A stretch of 64,000 bases of DNA from Dichetophora obliterata (GCA_963920525.1 OY986437.1:56182830-56246829), one strand, 5' to 3'; counted from the first letter of the stretch, positions 22,274 to 33,517 are shown. Notes: generated by a model not told the origin, from the letters alone. Program-made: numbers and translations.

Positions 22274-23760
22274 TCATTTCTTGACACACGGTAAAAATGG
22301 TATATTTTTGTAAAAGCTTTGACAATCATAATGCAATAACTTTTTGAGTTCTTGGAGATGGTCATACTTTTTCTGAGATAAAGGAAGTTGTTTCGCATGC
22401 AAAGGATCGGTTTCCACTGATTTGAAACGTTTTCTGGATTTTTGAGGAAGAGGTTCATATTCGGAAGTTATAAGTTTTTTTGTAAATATTATTCCTGATT
22501 CGTCGTATGCCAAGGCGCGTAACATTGGATCTCCAACATACCTACCTGTAATAATCAGCCCTATTCCAGAATCCGTCGTAGCGTAAATTTTCTTTCGGAT
22601 TCGTAGTGAAGTATTCTACAATCCGAATCGAATTCGAACATTCTTACATTCGTAGCATTGCAACTACACATTCCGAACGCATCAACTTTTGACAGTTGTT
22701 TTTCGGATTTTTTCACGAAAGCCTTGCCTCGACAGATTTGCTTAAGACAAAATAAAACAATTAAATTTTTATAGAAAACTTAAAATAAAATAAAACTTAA
22801 ATAAATAAATAAAGTTAAATTATTTTTATTTAAACCTGTGAATATGTTAGTTGAAATTTATTTAGTGCATTTCCTACGTTTCGTAATCCATTTCCAAAGG
22901 GTGGATGGAATCTCGCAATATTCTTCGACGAATTTTCATAGATTCTCTATGTGAGAAATCTTCCTTTTATTGTGCGAAAATTGCAATTGCAATGAAATCC
23001 ATTAAAAATCACAGCTAAAAAATACAATGTTGATCAAAAACACTTCAGTTTTTCAATTCTTTTTATTTATTTTTCTGCTGTTGAAACCAGTTGTTTTCGA
23101 ACTCCCGAAAGTAAGTTCGAAAAGGGGAAGTTTCGTTCGGATTTTGGATTAGCAAATTTGTCGTATTCGTAGCGTAGCTTTACGTTCGGAAATTCATTAC
23201 GACGGATTCTGGAATAGAGCTGAATTTAATTTTGTAAGTTTTTGCGACTATTTAAATTTAATATTTTTCGCATACCTGGCCGAATCGAATACCGAATGGC
23301 CGAATACCGTTGCGAGATGCTATCATAATTCAGGAAAAAAGGAAAAGGAGTTTAACGTGCCTCACGAATAAACTGTTGAAATTGAGATGGTAGATGTATT
23401 TCTCTGTTTTAATATATGAATAATATGATGAATTTCGGGTGATTCTGTGATATTTCTTAGGTGCGTAATAATTATCGTAGCAAAACTTAATGCCACAAGA
23501 GTTACATTTGTCTGATAGTTATCTGATTTATGGGTAGCTGCATTATATATTGTAAAATTTTGCAGTTGTAGCTTCGATTTGTAATAGGTTGCGTTCAGTT
23601 GAGGGAGTAGTTTAGCATGTAGTAGCATGTCGATACAAAGTACCACACATAAACCAGAAAGAATATTTGCGATATCCCTGCGTTTCTCATCTCGCATTAC
23701 CTCTATTTCTTATCGATTTTTCTTAGCCCGAACCAATTTTATTGAATATCCAAACATGAT
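22274..23760 (-). pseudogene. Broken transposase of an insect DNA transposon, interrupted by a MITE
   Basis: The upstream block (23760-23362) reads AKLLPQLNATYYKSKLQLQN, then FTIYNAATHKSDNYQTNVTL, then residues matching a GHT.MEVDS.H-like stretch in decayed form. The downstream block (22550-22274) reads GRYVGDPMLRALAYDESG and SQKKYDHLQELKKLLHYDCQ, ending in SFYKNIPFLPC. I recognise this order (ALYYK..L...NF..Y, then GDP...LRAL.Y, then LQ.LK..I..DC..FY..LP) from unclassified transposase-like proteins common in insect genomes. A 657-bp MITE separates the two blocks. The N-terminal part is not evident. The family is recalled, not searched. Confidence 0.6.
22561..23217. mobile_element. 657-bp MITE with 20-bp perfect inverted repeats
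   Basis: CTATTCCAGAATCCGTCGTA at 22561-22580 is the exact reverse complement of 23198-23217. Just inside, GCGTA and TTCGGA words recur in inverted order. It is inserted in the transposase pseudogene of the surrounding 2.2-kb element, so it is younger than that element. The target duplication is not clear. No ORF. Confidence 0.85.
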
Positions 23761-24405
23761 CTCGTGAATACTTTAAAACACAAAATTGTCGCCAACTAGA
23801 AAAGCATATGCAAAGATATTTGCGTTAGTTAGGGCTTTTGTGCACAAAAGGATTTCACTACATGGAGATAGAGCTTTTGTGTTTTGGCTATAAAAACGTT
23901 GTTTTTCACTTCAGGATCATACAATTTTGTGCGTGTGTGTATTTCAGTATAGGCTATTAGAATTTGAACAAAAACCCATTTTGAAAAAATTGTCGTTTGG
24001 GGCCTTTGTACATTTTGGTAACGGTATTCTACAAAATATTATTTAAGAACTAACCCTCCCTTAAACATCAAGTGTTAAAATAATAACAAAAGTCACTATA
24101 TTTTAAAATTAAAAAAATAATTAAATATATATTCAATATACACGGATAGAAATAATTTACTTTTATTTACAGCCAGTTGCATAAAACAAGTTAACTCTTA
24201 GTTAGACAGTTAACTCGTCAGTTTACTGAAATTTGAGTTGCATAAACAATTTAACAGCTGGTTAGGTTAACTGGTGCAAACTCATCAGTTAACTTCTTAA
24301 CTAGCTGTCAAAATGTAAAAAAAATTTCCTAAAATTTTATTGAAAATTATTTTTGTGTTCCTTTTTAGAAATTTAAACTTTTAAACACTTTAAGCTTACA
24401 ATATA

Positions 24406-25540
24406 ATGGATCTATTAGGTAATATGCATCCTATTTATCCAATTAATACCAGAACCAGGGCTCGGAAATTTCGCAAGCGAATTAATAATTATGACAAATG
24501 GAGCCATGAAGAGCTCTTCCATCGTTTCAGAGTACATAAAGAAATATTTTGCAAAATTTTAAGATTGGTGGAAACTAAAATATGCAATAAATTAAATAGG
24601 TAAGACATATCCATATTGACAGAAGTTCCTTGAACTATGAAATATTGTGTTCAATGTAAGAAACCAAGGACAAAGTGCACGCGATAAGCTCCTTCTTACT
24701 CTACGATTCTTCGCTATAGGAAGCTTGCTTATAACCATTGGAGACTTTGTTGGCGTTCATAAATCTACTGCATCACGAACAATAAAATTAGTTTCGGCAG
24801 CAATAGCTTCTCTGCGTCCCCAATTTATAAAGTTTCCAATGTTTTGCATAGAACGTTTAAATGCTGCAAAGATTATGTATAAACTCGCTCGGTTCCCACG
24901 TGCAGTTGGAGCTATAGACTGTACGCATGTTAAAATAGAGAGCCCTGGTATTTATAAAAAAAATATAAACTGAAATAATTTAATATTTTATATGTCAAAG
25001 GAGGAGAAAATGCTGAAATATTTAGAAATCTAAAAGGATATTTTTCCATAAATGTTCAAACTGTTTCGATTCACAATTTAAAAACTTTGGATATTGTTGC
25101 ACGTTGGCCAGGTGGGACACATGACACCACAATATTCAACAGCTCCAGGTTAAAGAGAATATGTGAAAGCTCCGATTTCAAGCCTTTTTCTCTTTGGTGA
25201 TATAGGTTGTGCTTTAGGAGAGTATATGATGACATCCCTAAGCAACCCCGATAATAGGGGAGAAAAATTATATCAGGAAAGCCAAATAAGAACAAGAAAC
25301 GCTGTTGAAAGACAATACGGAGTAATTAAATGTCGATTTCCAATTTTATCCATAGGGATTAAAGTTAATATAAATACAGCAATTGCAATTATAGTTGCTT
25401 GTAATGTCCTGCACAACATTGCCATTGATGCTAAGGATCCAGTTCCTGAAGACGATCCGGAAATCGTGGCTGTGCTTCAACAACAAATTGTCACAGAACC
25501 ATCGCTTTTAACCACACAACAGCAGAATCAAAAAATATGA
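24406..25540 (+). pseudogene. PIF/Harbinger (HARBI1-like) transposase, three exons, one frameshift
   Basis: A DDE nuclease of the HARBI1 family, which cuts and pastes the element. Exon 1 is 24406-24599, intron 24600-24660 (GTAAG...AG); exon 2 is 24661-24947, intron 24948-25000; exon 3 runs from 25001 to the stop at 25540. Splicing restores the family order LNRNQGQSARDK and ESPGGENAEIFRN. Catalytic residues visible are the Asp of AVGAIDCTHVKI, the Asp of WPGGTHDTTIFN and the Glu of RNAVERQYGVIK. A one-base change of phase near 25190, in the FSL/LFGD region, is the only lesion I see. The implied length is about 339 residues, normal for HARBI1-type proteins. It could be a recent pseudogene or a sequencing error. 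The Myb-like partner lies convergent downstream. Confidence 0.85.
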
Positions 25541-25730
25541 GAAGCAATGAACGTTGCGGATCAATAAAAGGAATATTTACCTTTAATTATTTATTTATAA
25601 TTATTAAATAATTTATATTTAAAATAATAAAAAACTTTCCAATATTAACATAAAGTAAACAAAAACACTTCAAGTTTATATAAAAAACACTTTAAAACAT
25701 TGTCTTGTGGCTTCTGTAACAATTTACTAC

Positions 25731-26372
25731 AAAAACTCTTCAGAAATAATTGCTTTTTCTTTCAGCTCCAACTTTTTAAGTTGAATTTGAAGCTTACACA
25801 GCTCTATTTGGTTCTTAAGAAGCTCCAAATTTTTCTGTTTTATATCCTCATCAAGTGAAATGGATTTATTTTTTGAAGCTTTCATAATTTGAAGTTCTTT
25901 TGATGGTTTGCTTTTAAGATGTCTTTTTGACAAATCGTTTTGATTTTCATTGTTGTTAACTTCTACTGCTGCTTTTGCTGCTCCTGCTTGATCCTCAGAA
26001 AAAAGATTTGCGCAGCTTTGAGACAGGGACACATCACAATCAAATGAACTTGTCAATCCCTCAACATTTTCGATCAAGAAGAATTCCTTCTTTTACACTA
26101 AATTCCGCTGTAGCTACAGCTGGTCCGCCTCCCGTTGCAATGTTATATGCCTTGCTATTACTTTTTTTATTCTTTAATTCTTTTTTTAGGTTTGCATATT
26201 TTAGTTTTAAAGAGTTCTCATCCCTGTAGATGTTTGTAACCGATGAAAACTTTTCTGCAACATATTTGCACGCTTTTGCTTGTTCTCAATAATGTTATTT
26301 TTGTTTTTTATAATGTCCAACAGCAAATCTATTTCCGTCTGAGAATAGTTCAATTTTTAGCATTTATGTATA
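25731..26372 (-). pseudogene. Harbinger-associated Myb/SANT-like DNA-binding protein, frameshifted
   Basis: The second Harbinger protein, which in characterised elements binds the transposon ends and helps bring the transposase to the nucleus. From the 5' side the minus strand reads NYSQTEIDLLLDIIKNKNNI followed by IENK, the start of the Myb/SANT-like domain, then in another frame CKYVAEKFSSVTNIYRDE and LKLKYANLKKELKN, then ATGGGPAVATAEF. A further frameshift leads into IENVEGLTSSFDCD and the Lys/Glu-rich coiled-coil tail ending KEKAIISEEFL. There are at least two frame changes, and the domain seems about ten residues short after IENKQ. It is more damaged than the transposase. Confidence 0.75.
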
Positions 26373-26851
26373 TATATTTCTTTTATTTTCAGCATGAAAT
26401 GCAGATTTCTTTACTTTTAGCGCTACTAAAATTATAAAGAAATGTCAGAATATTCGCCGAAAAATGCAAAGGCTGCTACAAATTTTTGAAATAAAAAGCA
26501 GGTGTAGCCAACTATTATAAAACTATCCCTTAGTTAATTAACTTTTCAACGCTCACTACATGTGCAACAAAAATGTTTTTTAACTGACCAGTTAAGCGTA
26601 GTATTAGTTACATTACCAAGACTTTTATGCAACTGGCTGTAAGAAGAAAAAAAGCTCAACTGAATTCTACTAGCAACAAGTAGAATTTCACTTAACTTTA
26701 GTAGAAATCAGTAATTTGAGTTTCTTGCAACAAGAAAATAATTTACTCAATTATCAAAAAAATTTTCCAGTATTTATATGCTTCATCTTGAGAAATTATT
26801 TTCTTAATGTTGTTATGTATATTATTTCAACAAGATCATAACAGTGTGAAT

Positions 26852-26929
26852 GACTCAGTTGGCTAAGGCCATAGTAATTACTCTTATTTTTTGAAATCTT
26901 GAGTAGTGGGTTCAAATCACATCTGAGAC
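26852..26929 (+). repeat. tRNA-like sequence (pseudo-tRNA or SINE head)
   Basis: The acceptor-like ends GACTCAG and CTGAGAC pair in six of seven positions. The A box (TTGGCTAAGGC) and B box (GGTTCAAATC) are recognisable. The T stem has a mismatch and I cannot draw a good anticodon arm, so I do not call it a functional tRNA. A T-rich tail follows. Confidence 0.5.
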
Positions 26930-27311
26930 ATCATTTTTTTTTTAATTGCTTTTAACTTTGTTTTGGGTTTTTTTTAGTTTGTTTTGTTTTTTTAGTAATT
27001 TCGTTCTATTTGTTCGCAATAATTTCTTATAATAGCAAAACGAACGCGTTAATTTTCATACTCTGTGCTCGTACGTTTATTCCTAAAGCTTAATATGCTG
27101 TAGGAACGAACAAAAAAATTTCCATAAGAAATACATTGAGATTTTTGACAACGAACAGGCAGCGAAATTTTTTTCGCCAGCTAGTACGCTGTAGAAGGGA
27201 AAATTATTGCTATGTTTCCAAATTTCTGTACGTGAGTGGAGAGTTGAAATATCAAAATTTCGCGGTCGATTATATGCTCGTACATTTAATTGGCGCGGAA
27301 ATTTGCCATGA

Positions 27312-27865
27312 GGTCTGTTCACATTTCAAACCGCTCATCAAATCATTTGTCAAATCGTTTGACCACAAAAGTGTTCAGACTCATCAAATTTTTCGTCAAA
27401 TTTAATTTTATCGTGAACACCGAAGTAAGCACATTGCGATGACTTATTATTTTCTTCCGCTCCCTCTTTTGCCACGATGTACACAGGTTGAAAACTTTTC
27501 TCAACTGACAAAATCGTGCTACACAATTTGACGAGTGTTCACACTGGTCAAATCGTTCGTCAAATCAGCAGAACAATAAAAAAAAAATTGATTTTCATCA
27601 AACGATTTTGTCAGTTGAGAAAAGTTTTCAATCTGAACACATCGTGACAAAAGAGGGAGCGGAAGAAAATAATAACAAAATAATAATAAAGAACTGCAAG
27701 CAATTTATATTAGTTTATATAATAATTTCTTCTTCTTCCTATACGATTTTAATAACAAGTGGTATTAAAATTTTTCCGTAGTCGCGGAAATCAAATCCAT
27801 ACAAATTCTGTTGGTCAAATCAATTGTCAAATCATTTGATGATCGATTTGAAATGTGAAATGTCC
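27312..27865. mobile_element. MITE with TCAAATC-rich termini
   Basis: The ends GGTCTGTTCACATTTCAAA (27312) and GAAATGTGAAATGTCC (to 27865) are inverted and continue for about 45 bp. TCAAATCATTTG and TCAAATCGTTTG recur near both ends. A second, internal inverted repeat lies at 27443-27520 and 27597-27675 (TTTTCTTCCGCTCCCTCTTT and GTTGAAAACTTTTCTCAACT). No ORF. No clear target duplication. Confidence 0.75.
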
Positions 27866-27922
27866 TATTCAACAATTAAAAATAAGCAGTAAGTATGTTT
27901 AAGTGTTTGTTCCCAGTTTGTT

Positions 27923-28607
27923 CCCAGTAAAAAAGTGGATCATCCTATGAGTGATCTGAGAGTATTCCCTGAGGAGCGGTGGAGTGCTCCTTATTGATCC
28001 AAGCTAGGTGTATTTTGTGTTCTCTTTTAACATTGCGTGTCCTAGGAAGGGTAGCACTCCCTTTAACATCCCAAAGGAGTTCAAAAGGAGCGATCAATAT
28101 ATGATCCAAATGGATCAACAAATTAACATTTTTTTGGATTTAGGTTTACTCCGAAAGCTAGGCTTCCCTAGCTCAAGTAGACTCCTCAAGACCCTTAAGT
28201 GGCGATGAAATTATTTGGCCAAATCGTGAGATTTATAACGCCATCACAAATTACGAATCGTTTTTGATTCTATTAAAAAACTGTACTTTAATTGCGTCAG
28301 TCACATCAGCGGAAGGACAAAACGCAATTACCGTTGACTGGTTGCACTTCACGACCTAGGCGTTGAAACGACGCGAATCGAATGAAAGGAGCATTTAAAA
28401 TATTTTTCTTTTACAAAAAATAATTATAGAGTTTCCTAAAAAGCACATGCCTCACATGTTCTTTTTTCATTAATTGCTTGCCTATTGGTCTTATAAAATA
28501 GTAAAGGAGGACAAGAGAACAAGTGCTCACTTTTTGATCCAATAAAACAGCAAAAGAGCGCTCCCTTGTTGCTCCTCATGGGAGTGATCGCATATTTTTT
28601 TACTGGG
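27923..28607. mobile_element. 685-bp MITE with CCCAGTAAAAAA termini
   Basis: CCCAGTAAAAAA at 27923 is matched by TTTTTTACTGGG ending at 28607. Subterminal words GAGTGATC, GGAGCGATCA, GATCCAA and AGCACTCC recur on both strands near both ends, as in elements with multiple transposase-binding sites. No recognisable protein is encoded. Confidence 0.7.
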
Positions 28608-28765
28608 TTATTTAACAAATTTATTGATGCATTTATATAGTTTATAGTTAATGTGTAGTCTTGCCTTTTATAGGATATAAAATTGCAGCAATGAAAATAC
28701 GAATCTGTCAACCAGAATAGCAAGTGCTTCTTCTCCACACAAAAATTTTGAATCTAAATATAAGC

Positions 28766-28950
28766 TTGAAATTAAGAAAATTTCGACTGGAATATTTATT
28801 TTAATATCGCAGAAAATATTGCCTTGATTTGAGGCGAAATTTTCTGGAGTGGAAATTTTGATAGCTCAACAAATATCCATTTGATTAAGGACGATTTTGA
28901 CTGGAACATTGATTTTGATACTTCAGAAAATAATTAACTTGATTTAAGCT
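28766..28950 (+). repeat. About 58-bp tandem repeat, three units
   Basis: Units share CTTGATTTAAGG, ATTTCGACTGGAATATT and GATTTTGATAGCTCAGAAAA, with about 20-25% divergence. The array lies just inside the right TACACGGATAGAAA motif, so it is probably subterminal structure of that element. Confidence 0.7.
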
Positions 28951-29029
28951 TATATTCGCTGAGCGCTTTCTGTGGCCGCGATTTTTTAATCCCTACTGAA
29001 TGTGAGTATATTTTTCTATCCGTGTACAT

Positions 29030-29815
29030 ATAACTAGATTAGTTACAAATTAAACATGATAGAATTTTGAACAGCAAAATTATTCTGTAATGAATTCCGA
29101 GGTTTGTGAATGCTGAGCTTACATTCAAAATATTTCGAAAAAGTTTCTACTTATATTGAATGTCATGCAAAAAAGCATCAGTAGTCGGATTGGTTTTTGC
29201 ACTGACAATGGCCATTTGGTAGAAATGTTTGTTTTCAAATTCCCACATGTTTTCCTATGTTTTGTGTGTTGCATATTAAAAATAAAATATGATTTGCGGC
29301 AAACGACCAATGCTTTAGAAAATGTGCGAATTTGTATGATATATTGTCAAAGTCCACCATGAAATATTGTGGTTAAAAACGGATCCGATTGCAGAAATAT
29401 ACGGTGCTACCGATTTTTTTGCTACCACCTTGCATCATATTTACTAAGTATTCTTAGTATAAGTAATTAATTTCTTCCAAATTATTTTTCTTTGGTGTCA
29501 ATTTGTAGAACAAATTTATATCATCAGAGCTTTTTAGTTTGTTAATTTATTTTGGAAATACTTAATTGCTTTATGTATCGCAAAATTCGTTTAAACTATC
29601 CAAAGCTCTATAATTTGATAATACGAATAGGAACTTAAAGTCCAAATAGATTTTAAAAAACGTCATGACATCTTAATATTACCAAGATTTTTTTTTTTGC
29701 TAAACGAAAACCATAAGGTGATTTATTTTGGAGCCAACTGTCAGTAATTTGTTTTAGTGTCTTTTCTATATCTTTAACACTACACCTACCAGAGTGGTTA
29801 AATTTCAATGATTAA
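29030..29815. other. Intergenic, AT-rich
   Basis: No gene recognised. Overlapping short frames at 29125-29362 on both strands have no domain that I know. Confidence 0.4.
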
Positions 29816-29885
29816 CCCTTAAACAGTACACCTCAAAAAAACTACACCAACAGTACATCTGGTCCCAGGGACCACACCAACTAAA
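29816..29885. mobile_element. piggyBac-type terminal fragment
   Basis: TTAACCC at 29815-29821 begins a short stretch containing the palindrome TGGTCCCAGGGACCA (29863-29877). The same GGTCCCAGGGACC palindrome occurs near both ends of the piggyBac element at 59116-61623, so this looks like a fragment of a related element. I cannot find its other end. Confidence 0.4.
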
Positions 29886-30328
29886 ATGCTAAAAAACCAC
29901 AAAATTTAGTTAGAAATCCATGCTGTTTTTTGAGAACAATGAAAAGAATGAAATTTCTCTTAATGTTCAAATAATGAACATGAAAAGTTTTTTCATCATT
30001 TTTGGCAGTGATCATTTTTTAATTATTTTTTTGCTTTAAAAACGGTGAGTATATGAGTTGTGTTTTTTTTTTTTTATCTTTAAGATTTCAAAGTAATAAT
30101 TGTTCAAATGCAGTGAAAAAAATTCTTATGCTATAGCAAACTGTTCATGAAGTTGTAATGGTGGGATTTCACGTGTCTTCTAATGTCATGCCAAAATTTG
30201 CAAGTTGACGATTAAGAATCGATTAAATGCGTTCGCGGAATTACTGCAAAGGGCACCAAAACGGAAATAATTTTTTATCAATTATTTGTATGTTTTGATA
30301 TAAATTTAAATGTTCTTTTAAGGTATTT

Positions 30329-30650
30329 TTGACTAAATATGAAGGTGCTATCGTCGACAGCATCGTAAAATATTCAAAGTATTATTCTCAGCATAACAGA
30401 ATAGCAGCAATTGGATTATCAATATGCCAAAAAATTAAAACTGAATGTCTGGAGAGTTGGCATAAAGAACAAATGGCAGGTATGACATGGTATTGCGGCT
30501 TTAAGAAGCTGACCGGGACCTACCGTTGCGAACACTTGAACATAGTAGCTGCATTGACAAGTGCCAAAGAGACGTTTATTTAAAATGTGCCAAAGTTTTT
30601 TCAATTGTCAAAATTGTGACTAGGATTAAGACGTAGAATGAAGTGAGTCT
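30329..30650 (+). pseudogene. CENP-B/pogo-type transposase fragment
   Basis: The frame 30329-30583 contains WHKEQMAGMTWYCGFKKLTG and then EHLNIVAALTSAKETF. This fits the second half of a CENP-B-type helix-turn-helix, where the family pattern is roughly AG..W...F.KR, then PEATS..RA..F. Beyond the stop the next residues (KCAKVFSIVKIV) match the usual N...F...L continuation. The first helix-turn-helix and the DDE core are absent. The source could be a Tigger/pogo-like or Jerky-like element. Confidence 0.55.
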
Positions 30651-31376
30651 GAAGAAAAATGTCGATTATATTCATGTTAAAGGTCAACTGAACAAATAAA
30701 AATCCATAATTTCGGGGTTTTAACTAAAATGCTTTTGATGAATTTCTCTGGTTTTATTGAATGTATAGTAGGGTCCCACATTAGAAGACAAAAATTTTTG
30801 GAGTCGGTTTTAAGCCTTTCAGATTTTTAAAATAAAATTTTCGAGCACAACTATGAACTCTATTAAGCAGCAGGATATTCATTTAGAATATCAACTCAAT
30901 GATTTATTTGGAACTTGAAAATATTCTCATTGTGGAAAATGATGATGAAAAACCAAAACCGGTCCCACTATAGACAACTCTCTATAGTCTATAGTGAATA
31001 TTTTTAAAATGCTTAAGTCATAAATGTTTTAATATATATTTTGCAATAGAATTAAATATGCTACAATTACAATTACAGGTACTTTATATTAAGGCGCCTC
31101 ACGCTCCATAGAAAAAAAAAAATTGTTCTGCACAAATGCTCAAAATAATCCTGGGTGTATGTTATGATGATTCCATAATTATTTAGAATCTAGCGATAGC
31201 CATCCGTCACATGAAATAGTTTGAAATAACCTGTAAAAATCTGGTTTTTTGTAAAAATATTGGCTGGTGTAATGGTTGTACAAAAATTAACTGATTTTCC
31301 AATCTGCATCAAAAAACTGTAAATGTTTGCAATCAGATAAAAGATAGTGCTGCTTTTTCATGCATATTTTTCATAT

Positions 31377-32706
31377 TTTTATACCCCCCACGTTTAAAAA
31401 ACGTAATCGGGGTATATTAACTTTATCACTCCGTTTGTAACGCCGATAAGGAGACGTGGCCGGTATAGAAAAGTATATAGTAAGTAAGTATATATAATGA
31501 AATTCAATATATAAGCATTTTATTCAAAAATGGAGGTCAAGTTCGAAAATGAGCCAAATCGGATGAAAACCACGCCTACCTCCCATACAAAGTGACAACC
31601 AAAACGGTAAATCTCTTTAAATCCACAAAAATTAATATAATAACTTCAAATTTTGCACAGCGTCTTTAATGTTTATTATATACTTTGAGTATAAGATTTG
31701 TAAAAATGGGAGGAAACCACGCTTACCTCCCATACAAAATGACTTACCCTAACCAGTAAATTCTCTTTAAATTCCACAAAAACTAATTTAATGACAACAA
31801 ATTTTGCATAGTATTCGCGTCACGATCTGTTTGCTTCCATTTTTCGTATTCATCAATTGTACTTAACGCACTGAAGGCGACGCGGTTTTACACCATTTTC
31901 TTAATTTTTTGCTATTTTGATTACTAAACACGGCCTACCGCTTTGGCTCCAGCCAAGCTCCATTTTAAGGAGACGACCTTCCGGTCTCTTCTCTTGGACC
32001 CATCAAGAAAAACAGATTGTCATCGATTTCTTAAAAAATTACATTTTCTATTCTCCTTAAAATCAAATTACTTTTTGAAATAAAATATTTTTTAATTTTA
32101 TATTCTCTATATATATCATTACATTTTGAAATTGAAATTGTATTCTTTTGTAAAAAATTGAAATCGTATCTTCTAAAGTATATAAAATAACAAAAATCAA
32201 ATTAAGAAATCTGCCACAATAAAGGCTACGTTGAATTATCGAAACCCAATCGTTTCCATCCCGCCAGAGGGCTTTCTATTCGCCACCAAACTACATAGTG
32301 TCTTTTATATTTAATATAAACTTTGAATATGAAACTTGTAAAAATCACATGAAAACCACGCCTACCTACCATGCAAAGTGACTTAATCAAAATGGTAAAA
32401 TCTCTTTAAAATCCACAAAAACTAATCTAATGACTTAAAATTTTGCGCATGAGCTTTAACCCTTAATATACATTTTTAGAATAAAATTTGTAAAAGTCAA
32501 ATAAAAATCTCGTCCACCCATACAAAGTGAGTTCACCAAAATGGTAAAATCGCTTTCAATTCCACAAGAATTAATATAATGATTTCAAATTTTGCCCAAA
32601 ACCTTTAACGATTAATATAAACGTTTAGTATTAAATTTGGAAAAATCGTCGTCCGTGGGGGTATTTTAACTTCGGCCCAGTCGAAGATAATTCCTTACTA
32701 GTTTTA
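31377..32706 (+). mobile_element. TATACCC-type repeat element with about 150-bp internal repeats
   Basis: It starts TTTTTATACCCCCCACG, with the complementary GGGGTATATTAACTTT just inside and CACTCCGTTTGTAACGC after it, a 5' arrangement common in fly repeats. It ends near AACTTCGGCCCAGTCGAAG. Four units share ACCACGCCTACCTCCCATAC, AAATCTCTTTAAATCCACAA and TTCAAATTTTGC, at about 31565, 31720, 32345 and 32510. The second is interrupted by the insert 31813-32293. The superfamily is not clear to me. Confidence 0.6.
31813..32293 (-). mobile_element. 481-bp insert with CATAGT duplication, possible SINE
   Basis: CATAGT occurs at 31807-31812 and again at 32294-32299, and the host 150-bp repeat resumes across it. 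On the minus strand the first 65 bases have A-box-like TAGTTTGGTGGCGAATAG and B-box-like GGGTTTCGATAATTC, so a tRNA-derived SINE is possible. The remainder is mixed GC-rich and AT-rich DNA without an ORF. Confidence 0.5.
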
Positions 32707-32742
32707 TTTTATTTCCGTACAAAAACTTTCACAATTCAAATA

Positions 32743-33197
32743 CAGTGGATTGCAAATTTTTCTTTGGAGGAGTCATTTTGAACACAGTAAAAAATCAATC
32801 ATGCATTTGAAGGAACAAATGTATACTGAGCAAAATCACATGCGCAAATGAAGCTATGCAGTTTTGTTGTCAATGAATTTTATACGGTTATTTCCCTTTC
32901 AACAAAGCAAAAATTACAAATATGTTCAGTGAATATTGTTTGTTCACATAAAAATAAAATAAAATTCATAAGTAAGCAAATCTAGTCGCAACTTGCTTTC
33001 GTCGTCACTATATGTGAAAATATTTATTATATTTTATGAAAACTGCGTCGTTATATGCGAAATCGTCGTTATATCCACTGAAGTTAAAAGCGAACGCAGT
33101 TCCTAAGGAATGAGAAATTAGAAAATGCGGACTTCAAGAATACGACTTATAGCAGAAATGTTGTTATAACCGAGGTCGTTATAAGTGAATTCCACTG
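32743..33197. mobile_element. 455-bp MITE with CAGTGGA termini and TA duplication (pogo/Tc1-type)
   Basis: CAGTGGATT at 32743 and AATTCCACTG ending at 33197 are inverted and flanked on both sides by TA. Subterminal words on the right (GTCGTTATATGCG, GTCGTTATATCC, GTCGTTATAAGTG) are repeated. TA target sites and CAGT-type ends fit the Tc1/mariner/pogo superfamily. Confidence 0.7.
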
Positions 33198-33388
33198 TAA
33201 CTTCATAACTGTTATTTTTTTTTTTTTTTAATTTCTTAAAATATTTTTTCAGTAGCTGTTTATTTTATAATTAATATTTAAGTTTTAATATATAATAATT
33301 TAAGCAATTCTGACTAGTAATTAATGCGAGCACTCAAAACTTTTCCAGCGATATCTTGAAAGGGAGGATCGTATTAAAGATAACTAGG

Positions 33389-33517
33389 CCTTAGTAGTAA
33401 ACATTTTCATGTCGACTCTAAATTTAGTGTGCTTTTCAGACATTATTTCTATAGAATTGGTTGTCAAAAAACTAACACTAAATATAGAGATGACTTTGAA
33501 ATGTTTATTACTAAGGC
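33389..33517. repeat. 129-bp hairpin
   Basis: Arms of about 42 bp, CCTTAGTAGTAAACATTTTC and GAAATGTTTATTACTAAGG at the tips, with ACTCTAAATTTAGTGT against ACACTAAATATAGAG inside. This may be a small MITE nested in the right side of the long-inverted-repeat element. Confidence 0.7.

Larger units (their letters stand above)
21850..24023 (-). mobile_element. 2.2-kb DNA transposon with CACAAAGGCCC termini
   Basis: The ends are CGTTACCGAAATGCACAAAG (21850) and the complement of CGTTACCAAAATGTACAAAG (to 24023), and the match continues through GGCCCYAAACGACA. GTAT flanks both sides (21846-21849 and 24024-24027), a candidate 4-bp duplication. The terminal word recurs inverted as TTAGGGCTTTTGTGCA about 180-190 bp inside each end (22043 and 23832), suggesting transposase-binding sites. 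It encodes a broken transposase on the minus strand and contains a nested MITE. I cannot name its superfamily. Confidence 0.75.
24170..26639. mobile_element. PIF/Harbinger transposon with both genes
   Basis: The ends CAGCCAGTTGCATAAAA (24170) and TTTTATGCAACTGGCTG (to 26639) are inverted repeats. They are flanked by TTA and TAA, near the 3-bp TWA duplication expected for this superfamily. The subterminal regions are rich in GTTAACT words. Inside are two convergent genes: a HARBI1-like transposase on plus (24406-25540) and a Myb/SANT-like protein on minus (25731-26372). Length (2470 bp) and gene content fit a formerly autonomous element. Confidence 0.88.
24138..29026. other. Distant inverted TACACGGATAGAAA pair, possible composite element
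   Basis: TACACGGATAGAAA at about 24139 matches, inverted, TTTCTATCCGTGTA at about 29013. Between them lie the Harbinger element, a tRNA-like repeat, two MITEs and a 58-bp tandem array. The pair may be the ends of an older 2-3 kb element expanded by later insertions, or just two copies of one repeat end. Confidence 0.35.

Noticed and set aside
27136..27405. Plus-strand ORF of 89 residues overlapping a minus-strand ORF of 79 residues
   Set aside because: It runs into the terminal repeat of the MITE at 27312, and neither strand has a recognisable motif.
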